A DNA stretch of 64,000 bases from Luteolibacter luteus (GCF_012913485.1 NZ_CP051774.1:1-64000); one strand, 5' to 3'. Shown: positions 8,409-17,285, numbered from the stretch's first letter. The notes: generated by a model not told the origin, from the sequence alone. Program-made: numbers and translations.

Positions 8409-9305
8409 TTGAGCCAGAAGGCCGGCGCAGCTCTCATCACCCCATTGAAAGCTGGCTCTCCAGATGAAGAAGGCCAATCCGCGTGGCAAGCAGCGGAGGA
8501 GCCCGGGGCAAGGAGTCATGGAGAATTCTCAAGTCGGGAAGAGGAGGAAATCCATGCCAGCGGGCACTCCGTGTCCACGCGGATCCTCGGCCTCATGATG
8601 GTGGGCGGAGTCATCCTGGAGTTTCTGGGCTCTCACTGGGGCCAAAGTATCGGGGTCGGCGGCTTCGTCTATTTGATCGCCGGCGCCGGCGTTCTTTGCG
8701 GCATCCAGGCACCGGTTCGCTTCACCGCACTCTGCGGCTGCGTCGTCATGGCGGATTGCCTCGCACCTATCATCTGGTCGCTGGGAATGGGACGGCCGCT
8801 GGAGTTCCGGAGCCGCGTATTCGACGTCACGGGCCCCGGCTCCTGGACCGACTATTTTCTTCCTGCGGCCTACATGTTCGGCGAGTCGCTTCTCGCTTTC
8901 GTGGTCCTGCGTCATCGGCGGCTCACCTACTGGACCGGAGCCATGAAGTTCTTTACCGCCGTGATCACACTGCTGTTCCTGGGGAGGGCGACGCTTGCGA
9001 TTTCCCACGAGGTAAGGAGCAGGCAACTGATCCGCATGTTTCCGGAGGAAGTGCGAATCGCAGAGAAGCTTCTGCTCACGCATGGAGGGATGCTCTCGTC
9101 CTCGATGGCGGATCGTCCCTTGGATGAGTTCATAGGCCTCCCCTCGCTACATTCGGTCTTATTCCGGGAGAGACTCTCGAAGCGATGGGGATGGACAAGC
9201 AGCGCCTCCGTGCCGCCCGACCAGCTCCGGAAGGCGACCCACTGGGTGAAATTGCCATCCGGCGAGTGGGCAACGATTGAGTTCGAGTTTATCGTGCCGG
9301 AGTGA
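8409..9305 (+). CDS. membrane protein of unknown function, tandem paralogue 3
   Basis: A 298-residue paralogue of the gene at 7518 with the same plan: acidic N-terminus, about five membrane segments (residues 57-205) and a soluble C-terminus ending IEFEFIVPE. It starts at a TTG within a GGCTTGAG leader that also precedes the remnant copy at 6970, so duplication included upstream sequence. The 27-base gap to the preceding gene suggests co-transcription. Function unknown. Confidence 0.7.
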   Translation: MSQKAGAALITPLKAGSPDEEGQSAWQAAEEPGARSHGEFSSREEEEIHASGHSVSTRILGLMMVGGVILEFLGSHWGQSIGVGGFVYLIAGAGVLCGIQAPVRFTALCGCVVMADCLAPIIWSLGMGRPLEFRSRVFDVTGPGSWTDYFLPAAYMFGESLLAFVVLRHRRLTYWTGAMKFFTAVITLLFLGRATLAISHEVRSRQLIRMFPEEVRIAEKLLLTHGGMLSSSMADRPLDEFIGLPSLHSVLFRERLSKRWGWTSSASVPPDQLRKATHWVKLPSGEWATIEFEFIVPE

Positions 9306-9332
9306 TAGGCGGCCCGCTCACCGGCACGGCCA

Positions 9333-9373
9333 TCCCCGGGAGCGCGGAGGCTCCGCCCCGCAGAGCGGTCCCT
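9333..9373. repeat. left 41-nt inverted REP-like palindrome flanking the RAYT gene
   Basis: This 41-nt segment is repeated in inverted orientation at 10108-10148 with a single mismatch. It contains an internal palindrome (GCGGAGGCTCCGC) able to fold into a hairpin. Palindromes flanking a RAYT gene are the expected substrates (REP/REPIN) of that transposase. Confidence 0.8.
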
Positions 9374-9454
9374 CAGGCCCGCCTCCATCCAGCGGATCGA
9401 TATCGCCTTCTCCGGGGGATGAGATGGATTGCACTCATCATCACTCCCTAGAGC

Positions 9455-10045
9455 CTAGTCCACCCTCTCCCGATAGGCCGCGCTTCCCCAGCGCCATTCG
9501 GCAGGACTCGCGCACAGCTTCGCCCGGACAGGATTGTTCCGGATGTATGCTCTCGCATCGTGAAAATGATCAAGGTCCCGAATGTACCGATCATGGTAGT
9601 CCTCTGCCCAGACGTTACCGGCACTGCCCCGCTTCCGATGGATCGCGTGTGCCGTGTAGGTCTTCCAGCGTCGAACGATGTCCCCGAGTGATGCCCCGGG
9701 AAGACACGCGATCAGAACATGCACGTGGTTTGGCATGATGCACCATTCGAGCAATCGATAGTGGTTGCCATCGCCATGCAGGAGAGCTTCCTGAACCGTC
9801 GCCGCATGGTCATCACTGCCAAGCAAGCACGAGCCGTGGCCTGCATCCTCGTAGACTGCGATCTGCCGGCGAAGCTGCAAGTCGCCGCCCTTGGTCCCTT
9901 GGAGCTCGCGTTTCCAACATTCGATAACCTTCCGCGGCAATGAATCGGCCAGCCGGAATGTCAGTGCCTGCAACTCACCCGGCGCATCCAGATGGGGAAG
10001 GTAGCCACGAGAATGCCAACCCTTGTGAAGCGGACGCCGATCCAT
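9455..10045 (-). CDS. REP-associated tyrosine transposase (RAYT, TnpA_REP family)
   Basis: A 196-residue Y1-type HUH transposase related to IS200/IS605 TnpA. The metal-binding HUH motif is MPNHVHVL (His107, His109), and the likely nucleophile is Tyr150 in EDYHDRYIRD. The family hallmarks RGYLPHLD near the N-terminus and YIRNNPVRAKL near the C-terminus are present. Length is normal, so the gene appears intact. RAYTs cleave and join single-stranded REP palindromes and usually occur as single-copy domesticated genes flanked by REPs. Here 41-nt inverted repeats lie on both sides, consistent with a functional REP-RAYT unit. Confidence 0.9.
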   Translation of the reverse strand: MDRRPLHKGWHSRGYLPHLDAPGELQALTFRLADSLPRKVIECWKRELQGTKGGDLQLRRQIAVYEDAGHGSCLLGSDDHAATVQEALLHGDGNHYRLLEWCIMPNHVHVLIACLPGASLGDIVRRWKTYTAHAIHRKRGSAGNVWAEDYHDRYIRDLDHFHDARAYIRNNPVRAKLCASPAEWRWGSAAYRERVD

Positions 10046-10107
10046 CGATGAAGCACGGGATCACAATCAGGCGGGCGCGTCGAGCTCTTGGGATGAGACA
10101 GGCTCGC

Positions 10108-10148
10108 AGGGACCACTCTGCGGGGCGGAGCCTCCGCGCTCCCGGGGA
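10108..10148. repeat. right 41-nt inverted REP-like palindrome flanking the RAYT gene
   Basis: Inverted partner of 9333-9373 (40 of 41 positions). It lies 62 bases upstream of the RAYT start and carries the hairpin GCGGAGCCTCCGC. Confidence 0.8.
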
Positions 10149-10241
10149 AGACCGTCCCAGTCATCGTTGCGATCGAGCGCCAATCCCCCCACCTTCAACC
10201 CTTGAGCTTCCCCTCATCCTCGCCCATACTCCGCCGAGCTC

Positions 10242-11135
10242 ATGCCGCGCGCCTTTCATCACCGTGACTTCTCCGATCTCCCCGCCCTCGTCGCGGCGAA
10301 GGAAGCCGCGGGCCTGCGCGTCTCGCTCTGCATCCCCACGCTCAATGAAGAAGGCACCATCGCCCGCGTCGTCTCCGTCCTCCGCGATGAGCTGTTAGAG
10401 AAACACCCGCTGCTCGATGAACTGGTCGTCATCGACTCCGGCTCCAATGATCGCACGCGCGCCCTTGCCGCCGATGCCGGGGCGGAGGTCATCCTCGCTT
10501 CCGACATCCTGCCCTTCCAGGGCCACCGCATGGGCAAGGGCGAGAACCTCTGGAAAGCCGTCCATCATCTCCGCGGGGACATCCTCTGCTTCGTCGATGG
10601 AGACATCGGGAATATCCACCCGCGCTTCGTCTATGGCACCGTGGGCCCGCTGATCCGGCATGCGGAGATCGGCTATGTGAAAGGCTTCTACGAGCGCCCG
10701 CTCCTCGCCGCGGAGGGCGTCGATCCCCGCGGCGGCGGCCGCGTCACGGAGATCCTCGTGCGCCCGCTCCTGCAGCGCTTCGTCCCCGAGCTCGCCGGGC
10801 TGCATCAACCGCTTGCCGGCGAATACGCCGCACGGCGCGAGATCCTCGAAGCCATCCCCTTCCCCACGAACTACGGCGTGGAAACGGCGCACCTGCTCGA
10901 TGTCCATCGCAGCCATGGCATCGGTGCCATCGCCCAGACGGACCTCGATGAGCGCATCCACCGGAACCGCTCGCTCGCGCAGCTCGGGCGCATGTCCGGG
11001 GAGATCCTCGACGCGTTTTTCGCGCGCATCCCCGTGCCCACGGTGCTTGCGGGTGAACGCCCGCCAATGATTTCGCTGCCGGAGTATTGCAAGCGCTTCC
11101 CAGCGGCGGCGGAGCGCGCTAAGAAAGGCGCGTGA
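10242..11135 (+). CDS. gpgS: glucosyl-3-phosphoglycerate synthase
   Basis: A 297-residue GT-A glycosyltransferase (GT81) expected to transfer glucose from an NDP-glucose to 3-phosphoglycerate, the first step to the compatible solute glucosylglycerate. Visible features: the CIPTLNEE nucleotide-binding start (residues 30-37), IDSGSNDRT, the metal-binding DGD motif at 119-121, and the family signatures GGGRVTEILVRPLL and QPLAGEYA followed by YGVE. Length matches bacterial GpgS. It leads an apparent operon whose second gene overlaps it by GTGA. No obvious glucosyl-3-phosphoglycerate phosphatase lies alongside. There is no Shine-Dalgarno; the leader is pyrimidine-rich. Confidence 0.88.
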   Translation: MPRAFHHRDFSDLPALVAAKEAAGLRVSLCIPTLNEEGTIARVVSVLRDELLEKHPLLDELVVIDSGSNDRTRALAADAGAEVILASDILPFQGHRMGKGENLWKAVHHLRGDILCFVDGDIGNIHPRFVYGTVGPLIRHAEIGYVKGFYERPLLAAEGVDPRGGGRVTEILVRPLLQRFVPELAGLHQPLAGEYAARREILEAIPFPTNYGVETAHLLDVHRSHGIGAIAQTDLDERIHRNRSLAQLGRMSGEILDAFFARIPVPTVLAGERPPMISLPEYCKRFPAAAERAKKGA

Positions 11136-11584
11136 TCGCACCCGCACCGGAGATACGCGAACTCGGCCCGGATGACCTCGATGCCGCCACGCAGATGCTG
11201 GCGCACCTGAATCCCGGGATTTCCCATGAGCTGCTGCGGCAGCGCTTTGACACCATCCTCGCCGAGCATCCGCACTATCATGCCTTCGGCGCCTTCATCG
11301 ATGGCCGGTTGCGCGCCGTCGCCGGTGTCTGGATTGCCACGAAGATCTGGTGCGGCCGCTATCTGGAAATCGACAATCTCGTCGTCGATCCCGAGCTCCG
11401 CTCCTCTGGCCTGGGCTCTGCTCTGATCGCCCACCTCGAAGCCTTCGGGCGTTCGAAAAACTGCTATCTCGCCGTGCTCGACAGTTATACTTCCAATCAC
11501 GCCTCCCACCGGCTTTATCATCGCCTGGGATTCGAGATCTGGGGCTTTCACTTCGTCAAACCCTTCCGTCCGCTCGACCGCTGA
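11132..11584 (+). CDS. GNAT-family N-acetyltransferase
   Basis: A 150-residue acetyl-CoA-dependent acetyltransferase. The motif A pattern VVDPELRSSGLGSALI binds the pyrophosphate of acetyl-CoA, and the C-terminal YTSNHASHRLYHRLGFE is motif B. Its GTG start overlaps the gpgS stop (GTGA), so translation is coupled. The substrate is unknown; its position between gpgS and a glycosyltransferase gives no direct clue. Confidence 0.8.
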   Translation: MIAPAPEIRELGPDDLDAATQMLAHLNPGISHELLRQRFDTILAEHPHYHAFGAFIDGRLRAVAGVWIATKIWCGRYLEIDNLVVDPELRSSGLGSALIAHLEAFGRSKNCYLAVLDSYTSNHASHRLYHRLGFEIWGFHFVKPFRPLDR

Positions 11585-11615
11585 CACCCGCATCTGACAC
11601 GTCGCCATCCTTGCC

Positions 11616-13085
11616 ATGAGCGTTCCTTTTTGCGTCGCCATCGTCCACTATCACCTTCACCGCGGCGGGGTCACCCGTGTGATCCACACCGCCTCGCAGT
11701 GCCTCACGGATGCGGGCGTTCCCCACGTGATCCTGAGCGGTGAGCCGGATGAAAGCGGGACGAAGCTGCCGGTGCAGATCGTGGACGGCCTGCGCTACGG
11801 CACCGAGGCCGGCGGCATCAGCGGCATCCAGCTCGTCCAGGCCATGCGCGGCGCGGTGTCCAGCATGCTGGGACCGCTGCCCGTGGTGTGGCATTTCCAC
11901 AATCACTCGCTGGGGCGGAATCGCGTGATGGCAGATGCCGTGGCGATCCTCGCGGAGGCGGGCGAGGCCATGGTCCTCCAGCTCCACGACTTCGCCGAAG
12001 ATGGCCGCCCGCAGAATTACCCCGTCATCGCGGATACGGACACGCTCTACCCGCACTCGCCGCGCATCCGCCAGGCCTTCCTGAATTCACGGGATCGCTC
12101 GTACTTCATCAGTGCCGGCCTGCCCGCGGCGCACTCCACCCTCCTGCCAAATGCGATCACGCCGCCAGCCGTGCTGAAGCCTCTGGAAAATCCGCCGGAG
12201 CATCCGCTGGTCCTCTATCCGGTCCGCGGCATCCGCAGGAAAAATCTCGGCGAGATCTTCCTGCTCGCCGCGCTCTCGCCGAAGGGCACGCGCTATGCTG
12301 TCAGCCTCGGGCCCGACAATGAACGGTGGATCCCCATCCATGATGAATGGGTGGCCTTCGCGGAAGACACGCAGCTGCCCGTGATGCTCGATGTCGTGGG
12401 CCGCCTATCCCCGGCACCGAAGGCCCCGCGCACCTTCGCCAGCTGGCTGCGGCACTCCACGCATTGCCTCAGCACCTCGGTCGCGGAGGGATTCGGCCTC
12501 GGCTTCCTCGAGCCGATCACCTTGGGCAAGCCCTTGCTCGGGCGGAATCTGCCCGCAGTCACCAATGACTTCGCGGAAGCAGGCATCGTCGCGGGCCGTC
12601 TCTATGACCGCCTGTTAGTCCCGGTCGAGTGGGTGGGCCGGGAAACCCTGCGGCAGCGCCTGGTGCGCACCCTGCGCGTGAGCCTGGAAACCTACGGCCT
12701 GGCCATGTCGAACGAACATCTGGAGCGCTCCTTCGCCGCGATGCTCCATAAGGGGCACCTCGATTTTGGAAACCTTCCGGAAGACCTCCAGCGCCAAGTC
12801 ATCCACCGCATCCTGGCCGGTGACGGTGCGGATAGCGTGCTGGTGGAAATCCGCGCCGAGACCCAGCCCTTGCGCGCATGGCTGCGGCGGACGCTGAAGC
12901 AGACGACACCCACGGCAAAGCCGCAGGACCTCCTGGCCTATGCGCCGGAAGCGTATGGCGCGCGCCTGGAAAAGCTCTACTCCACTCTCATCGGGACGAA
13001 GCCATCGGCCCCCGAGTACCTGCCGAAGCACAAGGTGCTCGCCCGCTTTGTGAAGCCCGGGTCCTTCAATTTCCTGTGCACCTGA
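11616..13085 (+). CDS. GT-B fold glycosyltransferase-like protein
   Basis: A 489-residue protein. The N-terminus (VAIVHYHLHRGGVTRVI) looks like the acceptor-side Rossmann fold of GT4 enzymes. The centre carries VLYPVRGIRRKNLGEIF, the usual start of the nucleotide-sugar domain, and the block ARSVAEGFGLGFLEP-like sequence (here STSVAEGFGLGFLEP, about residues 289-303), where the E-x7-E motif is expected. The C-terminal 130 residues are extra. It follows the acetyltransferase by 31 bases and probably ends the gpgS operon. A role in glucosylglycerate metabolism or in another glucoside is possible but not shown. Confidence 0.7.
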   Translation: MSVPFCVAIVHYHLHRGGVTRVIHTASQCLTDAGVPHVILSGEPDESGTKLPVQIVDGLRYGTEAGGISGIQLVQAMRGAVSSMLGPLPVVWHFHNHSLGRNRVMADAVAILAEAGEAMVLQLHDFAEDGRPQNYPVIADTDTLYPHSPRIRQAFLNSRDRSYFISAGLPAAHSTLLPNAITPPAVLKPLENPPEHPLVLYPVRGIRRKNLGEIFLLAALSPKGTRYAVSLGPDNERWIPIHDEWVAFAEDTQLPVMLDVVGRLSPAPKAPRTFASWLRHSTHCLSTSVAEGFGLGFLEPITLGKPLLGRNLPAVTNDFAEAGIVAGRLYDRLLVPVEWVGRETLRQRLVRTLRVSLETYGLAMSNEHLERSFAAMLHKGHLDFGNLPEDLQRQVIHRILAGDGADSVLVEIRAETQPLRAWLRRTLKQTTPTAKPQDLLAYAPEAYGARLEKLYSTLIGTKPSAPEYLPKHKVLARFVKPGSFNFLCT

Positions 13086-13107
13086 GGAGAACTGCAACTG
13101 CCGCGGC

Positions 13108-13710
13108 TCAGGTGCGCTCCGTCGCTTTTCCTTCAAATTGGCCGACGATATTTGTCACGAAGTTCTCGGAGAAGCCCGCAAGGAAGGCCCAGAAAACAAG
13201 CTTGGCATAGTCACTCGGCCGGCCCGCGATCGTGGCTACAATGTCGAGGCCGGCCCTGTATCCTTCAAGCCCCGTGACGCCGGTTTCGGACGTTGTGCCG
13301 CCGGATGCCACTTTCACATCCCCAGGGGAAACGATCGCCAAGAACTTGGGAAACAGATCTCCGGCGAGAAGACCGGAAACGAAAAGCACATACACCAGAA
13401 AACCCAGAAGCCCACCAATGAAAGGCGAGAGCCAAGTGTAGATAAGCGATTTCGACATCAATGCCAGATCATGAGGCTCCAAGGTCTTCAATCGACGCTG
13501 GATACCGATGAACCCTCCGAAAACGCCGGCGAGAAAGGCCGCTGTCGGTGCTGCCGAACCAGGGAACCACCCTTTGTTACTGCTATTCACGGCTGCAACT
13601 CCCAATGAGATCACCACGCAGATCCCCAAGGCCCATAGCAATCTCTTGCTGATCAGAAGTATCACCGCGTCTACTTCATTACTCTCCTTATCTTCCGGGA
13701 GGTCACTCAT
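13108..13710 (-). CDS. membrane protein of unknown function
   Basis: A 200-residue protein with a polar acidic N-terminus (MSDLPEDKESNEVD) and about three or four hydrophobic segments (residues 25-42, 54-70, 93-117, and a weaker one near 168-186). It contains FLAGVFGGFIGIQRRLK and ends near FLAGFSENFVTNIV. I do not recognise the family. It converges on the gpgS operon with a 22-base gap. The 175 bases upstream (13711-13886) are markedly AT-rich for this genome and probably hold its promoter; the contrast might mean the gene was acquired. Confidence 0.6.
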   Translation of the reverse strand: MSDLPEDKESNEVDAVILLISKRLLWALGICVVISLGVAAVNSSNKGWFPGSAAPTAAFLAGVFGGFIGIQRRLKTLEPHDLALMSKSLIYTWLSPFIGGLLGFLVYVLFVSGLLAGDLFPKFLAIVSPGDVKVASGGTTSETGVTGLEGYRAGLDIVATIAGRPSDYAKLVFWAFLAGFSENFVTNIVGQFEGKATERT

Positions 13711-13886
13711 AGCGCCCGGATATAACCTCAGGCCCGAACCCGCTCAATAAAAAGAACACACATCTTTAACCGTAAAATCACCATATCATTATTAATCATT
13801 TATCCATTCATTCTAGACCCTTGCATGATGAGGAACCTCCCCTCAGCGCGAGCACCACGGATCATCCGTGACATCAAAGTACCTGT

Positions 13887-14612
13887 ATGAATCATCCGCG
13901 CCCGAATCCGGCGATGAACGAAGCTAGAAATGACCACTTTGGCGGGCATCACCCCCTTACCGGGATCAAGGCCATCCTCTTCGACATCTACGGCACGCTG
14001 TTAGGCTCCACCGCAGGCGAGATCCATCCGGACCCGGAACTCCGCGCCCTCATCGCGGAAGCCCACGCACGCTCCCCGCACCCCTTCCCTGAAGTCGAGA
14101 TCCGGGAGATCCACGCACTCCGACACCCCGGCCTCCCTGTCGAAGAAATCGAAGCGCTCGCCCTTCGCCACGAACGCTCCGTGAATCCCGTCGAAGCCAT
14201 GCCCGGCGCGAGCGAAACCCTTCACGCGCTGAAAGCCCGCGGCCTCCCCCTCGGCCTCGTCTCGAATGCCCAATTCTACACCCTCCCCGAGCTCGAGCGC
14301 TGCCTCGGCCCGATCGATACCCTCGGCATCGATCCCGGACTCTGCTTTTTCTCCTACGAGCACCTGCGCGCGAAGCCGGATCCCTTTCTCTTCGAGCTCG
14401 CAAAGGGTCGCCTGTTAGAACGCGGCATCCACGCGACAGAAACCCTCTACATCGGAAACGACGTCCGCAACGACATCGACCCCGCCGCGCGGACCGGCTT
14501 CCGCACCGCCCTCTTCGCCGGCGACGCCCGCTCGCTCCGCCTGCGCGGACGCAGGCTGGATAACAGCGGCGCGGATCACATCATCACGGAACTCCGGCAG
14601 CTACTGGAGTAA
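13887..14612 (+). CDS. HAD-superfamily hydrolase
   Basis: A 241-residue HAD protein. Motif I is LFDIYGTLLG (nucleophile Asp33), motif II is near LVSNAQF, motif III is the Lys in RAKPDP, and motif IV is GNDVRNDIDPA. The second Asp of the phosphatase motif DxDGT is Tyr (DIYGT), as in 2-haloacid dehalogenase-type members, which makes a classical phosphatase role (for example acting after GpgS) less likely. The ATG at 13887 was taken; a second ATG at 13914 is also possible. Substrate unknown. Confidence 0.75.
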   Translation: MNHPRPNPAMNEARNDHFGGHHPLTGIKAILFDIYGTLLGSTAGEIHPDPELRALIAEAHARSPHPFPEVEIREIHALRHPGLPVEEIEALALRHERSVNPVEAMPGASETLHALKARGLPLGLVSNAQFYTLPELERCLGPIDTLGIDPGLCFFSYEHLRAKPDPFLFELAKGRLLERGIHATETLYIGNDVRNDIDPAARTGFRTALFAGDARSLRLRGRRLDNSGADHIITELRQLLE

Positions 14613-14614
14613 GC

Positions 14615-15415
14615 TCAATCGAGCTTCAGCTTCGTCCAATTGTTCTCCAGCCCCTTCACGAAGACATCGCCCGCGCTGTCGCGGAAGAAGGGAATGCTAT
14701 CGATCCAGAAGTCCGCCTTGTCGTTCTTCGCGGTCGCAAGCCGCGCGGATTCATCGGTTGGATCCGCCAGCACCAGCACCATCGATTTCCCCGCTACCCA
14801 ATCCATCTTCGCCTTCGGCACCGCGTTGAAATCCTGGACACTCGGATCCAGGAAAAAGGTCCACTCCACCGGAGGCCGCTCCAGCACGGCATCGAAGAGC
14901 CCGCGGATGCCAGCCTCATCCTTCGCCTTCATCGCTGCGAACAACGCGACGGACCAATCCAACAGCTTGTCCTTGTCGCCAGGCGACCACTCGCCCGCAA
15001 TCCCCGTGCCCGGCGGCGGCGGCACGTTTGCCAGCTCGAACTCCCCGCGCAGGTTCTTCTCACCCTCCTGCTTCAGCTCCACCTCCAGCTCGGTCTTTCC
15101 TGAAACCGTCGCCGCACCCATCCGCTCTTCTTCCTTCGAGTCGATGAAGCGTTCGATCAGCACTTCATTCCGCCCCTGCTTCAGGGGAAAGCCCGTCACC
15201 AGCGGGAAGGTCGATTCATTGGCACTCCCCTTCACCGGCTCACCATTCACCCGGAAGACCGCCCTGCGTTGGGAGAAAGCCACCAGCGCCAACTGATCGC
15301 CGGTGGACTTCCCGGCAGATGCCGCCGCTGCGGGAGCAGCAGCAACAGGAGCCTTCTTCTCACCACATGAAGCGAGCAAGAGGCAAGACGCAGCGGCAAA
15401 TGTCAGGGACTTCAT
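14615..15415 (-). CDS. lipoprotein of unknown function
   Basis: A 266-residue protein from the ATG at 15415 with a lipoprotein signal (MKSLTFAAASCLLLASCG; lipobox LASC, Cys17), then an Ala/Pro-rich linker to about residue 37. The mature domain contains an RVNGEPVKG segment and an acidic central region; no enzyme motif is visible. It is convergent with the HAD gene (2-base gap) and divergent from the reductase at 15653. An ATG six codons upstream would place extra residues before the signal and is less likely. Confidence 0.65.
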   Translation of the reverse strand: MKSLTFAAASCLLLASCGEKKAPVAAAPAAAASAGKSTGDQLALVAFSQRRAVFRVNGEPVKGSANESTFPLVTGFPLKQGRNEVLIERFIDSKEEERMGAATVSGKTELEVELKQEGEKNLRGEFELANVPPPPGTGIAGEWSPGDKDKLLDWSVALFAAMKAKDEAGIRGLFDAVLERPPVEWTFFLDPSVQDFNAVPKAKMDWVAGKSMVLVLADPTDESARLATAKNDKADFWIDSIPFFRDSAGDVFVKGLENNWTKLKLD

Positions 15416-15652
15416 CGGGGTGGGAACAGTCACGGGTGAATGGCCAAAGCTCTAACTTCCCCGCATCCGTTTGGCTACTCCCCATCGCGCGAAAATCAGG
15501 ACTCGCGGGAGACGAACATTCACTACCGGACTTTTCCATCCCCACCTGTCACGCCGCGCCGCCGCTTCCGTAAGTCTGGCATGAACCGCGGAGTCCTCGG
15601 GCAAATCCATGCCCCGCTCCGCCATGAACCAAGCACTGAACCCTCATTATTC

Positions 15653-16468
15653 ATGAAATCACAAAGCGGAATCTCCCAAGAGAAAAGCAGCACTGGAAAG
15701 CTCAGCATCGTCGTCATCGGCGGCACCGGCCGCGTCGGCACCCGGCTGGTGAAGACCCTGCGTGCCAAGGGCCACGAAGTCCTCGCCGCCTCGCCCTCCA
15801 CCGGCGTGGACACCATCACGAAGATGGGCCTGAAGGAAGCACTCATCGGTGCCGATGTCGTCGTGGATGTCACGCAGTCGCCCTCTTTTGAGCCAAAGGC
15901 GGTGCTCGAGTTCTTCCAGCAATCCGGCCACCATCTCCTCGCCGCGGAGGCACGCGCCGGCATCGCCCATCACGTCGCGCTCTCCGTCGTCGGCACGGAT
16001 CGCATGCTGGAGAGCGGTTATTTCCGCGGGAAGATGGCTCAGGAGAATCTCATCACCTCCTCCACTGTTCCCTACACCATCGTCCGCGCCACCCAGTTCT
16101 TCGAGTTCGCCGCCGCCATCGCAGGCTCCGCCACCACGGGAAATGAAGTCCACCTCCCGCACACCGTGCTGCAGCCGATGTCGTCGGATGACCTCGTGGC
16201 GGCACTCGCGGAGATCGCGATCGCCCCGCCGCAGAATGGCATCGTGGACGTCGCCGGTCCCGAGGAACTCCACATGGATGACTTCGTGCGGCAGTTCCTC
16301 ACGGCCAGCGGCGATGAGCGCAAGGTGGTCACCGATGCGAAGGCGAAATACTTCGGCGCGGTGGTGGACCGTCACAGCCTCACTCCCGGCAAGCGCGCGC
16401 TCTACGGCTCCACCCGTTTCACGGATTGGCTGGAGCACGCCATGCCAAAGGCGAAAGCCGCGCGATGA
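15653..16468 (+). CDS. NAD(P)-binding atypical SDR (NmrA-like)
   Basis: A 271-residue Rossmann-fold protein. GGTGRVGTRLV near the N-terminus is the glycine-rich nucleotide-binding loop of atypical SDRs, followed by HEVLAASP and a DVVVDVTQSP strand. No Tyr-x3-Lys catalytic pair is evident, as in NmrA-like and NAD(P)H-quinone reductase-like members, which can be sensors or reductases. The ATG at 15653 was chosen because the longer frame upstream reads as non-coding. The next SDR follows by 67 bases, suggesting a two-gene unit. Confidence 0.75.
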   Translation: MKSQSGISQEKSSTGKLSIVVIGGTGRVGTRLVKTLRAKGHEVLAASPSTGVDTITKMGLKEALIGADVVVDVTQSPSFEPKAVLEFFQQSGHHLLAAEARAGIAHHVALSVVGTDRMLESGYFRGKMAQENLITSSTVPYTIVRATQFFEFAAAIAGSATTGNEVHLPHTVLQPMSSDDLVAALAEIAIAPPQNGIVDVAGPEELHMDDFVRQFLTASGDERKVVTDAKAKYFGAVVDRHSLTPGKRALYGSTRFTDWLEHAMPKAKAAR

Positions 16469-16535
16469 GCCGCACCACGGCCGGGCGTGACGGACCACCG
16501 GCAGCCCGGCCTTCCTCTCACTTCCTCAAAAGATC

Positions 16536-17285
16536 ATGAAGACACTCACGGACAAGGTCGCGATCGTCACCGGTGCCTCAAAGGGAATCGGCGCCGCCAT
16601 TGCCAAGTCATTCGCCCGCGAAGGCGCCGCCGTCGTGGTGAACTACGCCACCAGTAGTAGCGACGCCGACAGCGTGGTCGCGGAGATTACCGATGCCGGC
16701 GGCCGCGCCATCGCCATCCAGGCCAGCGTCTCCGAGCCCTGCGCGGTGAAGCGGCTCTTCCAGGAGACCAAGGAGGCCTTCGGCAAGCTCGACGTGCTGG
16801 TGAACAACGCCGGCGTCTTCAAGTTCGAGCCCTTCGAGGCCATCACCGTCGCCGAGTTCCAGCGCGAGTTCTCCACGAATGTGCTCGGCACCATCCTCAC
16901 CATTCAGGAAGCGATCGAGCAATTCGGCTTTGAAGGCGGCAGCGTCATCAATCTCAGCTCGCTCGCCGGCAGCCACTCCCTGCCGCAGGGCGTCCTCTAT
17001 TCCGCCACGAAAGCCGCCGTGGAAAGCATCACCCAAGGACTCTCCGCCGAGCTTGGCGACCGCCGCATCCGCGTGAATGCCATCGCGCCCGGCTACACCC
17101 GCAGTGAGGGCACCGTGGCGGAAGGCCTCTTCGGGGAAGAAAGCGTGAAGCTCTACCTCTCCCTCACCCCGCTCGCGCGCATCGGGGAGCCTGTCGACAT
17201 CGCAAGGGTCGCCACCTTCCTCGCCTCCGATGCCTCTGCATGGATCACCGGAGAAACGATCCGCGTGGCAGGCGGCGCAAGGTGA
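16536..17285 (+). CDS. classical SDR-family oxidoreductase
   Basis: A 249-residue short-chain dehydrogenase/reductase. Visible motifs: TGASKGIG cofactor loop (residues 12-19), NNAG (90-93), catalytic Ser141/142, and YSATK with Tyr155 and Lys159. It ends in the usual TGETIRVAGG tail. It resembles FabG-like or glucose-dehydrogenase-like reductases; the substrate cannot be read from sequence. The leader is pyrimidine-rich without a Shine-Dalgarno. Confidence 0.85.
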   Translation: MKTLTDKVAIVTGASKGIGAAIAKSFAREGAAVVVNYATSSSDADSVVAEITDAGGRAIAIQASVSEPCAVKRLFQETKEAFGKLDVLVNNAGVFKFEPFEAITVAEFQREFSTNVLGTILTIQEAIEQFGFEGGSVINLSSLAGSHSLPQGVLYSATKAAVESITQGLSAELGDRRIRVNAIAPGYTRSEGTVAEGLFGEESVKLYLSLTPLARIGEPVDIARVATFLASDASAWITGETIRVAGGAR

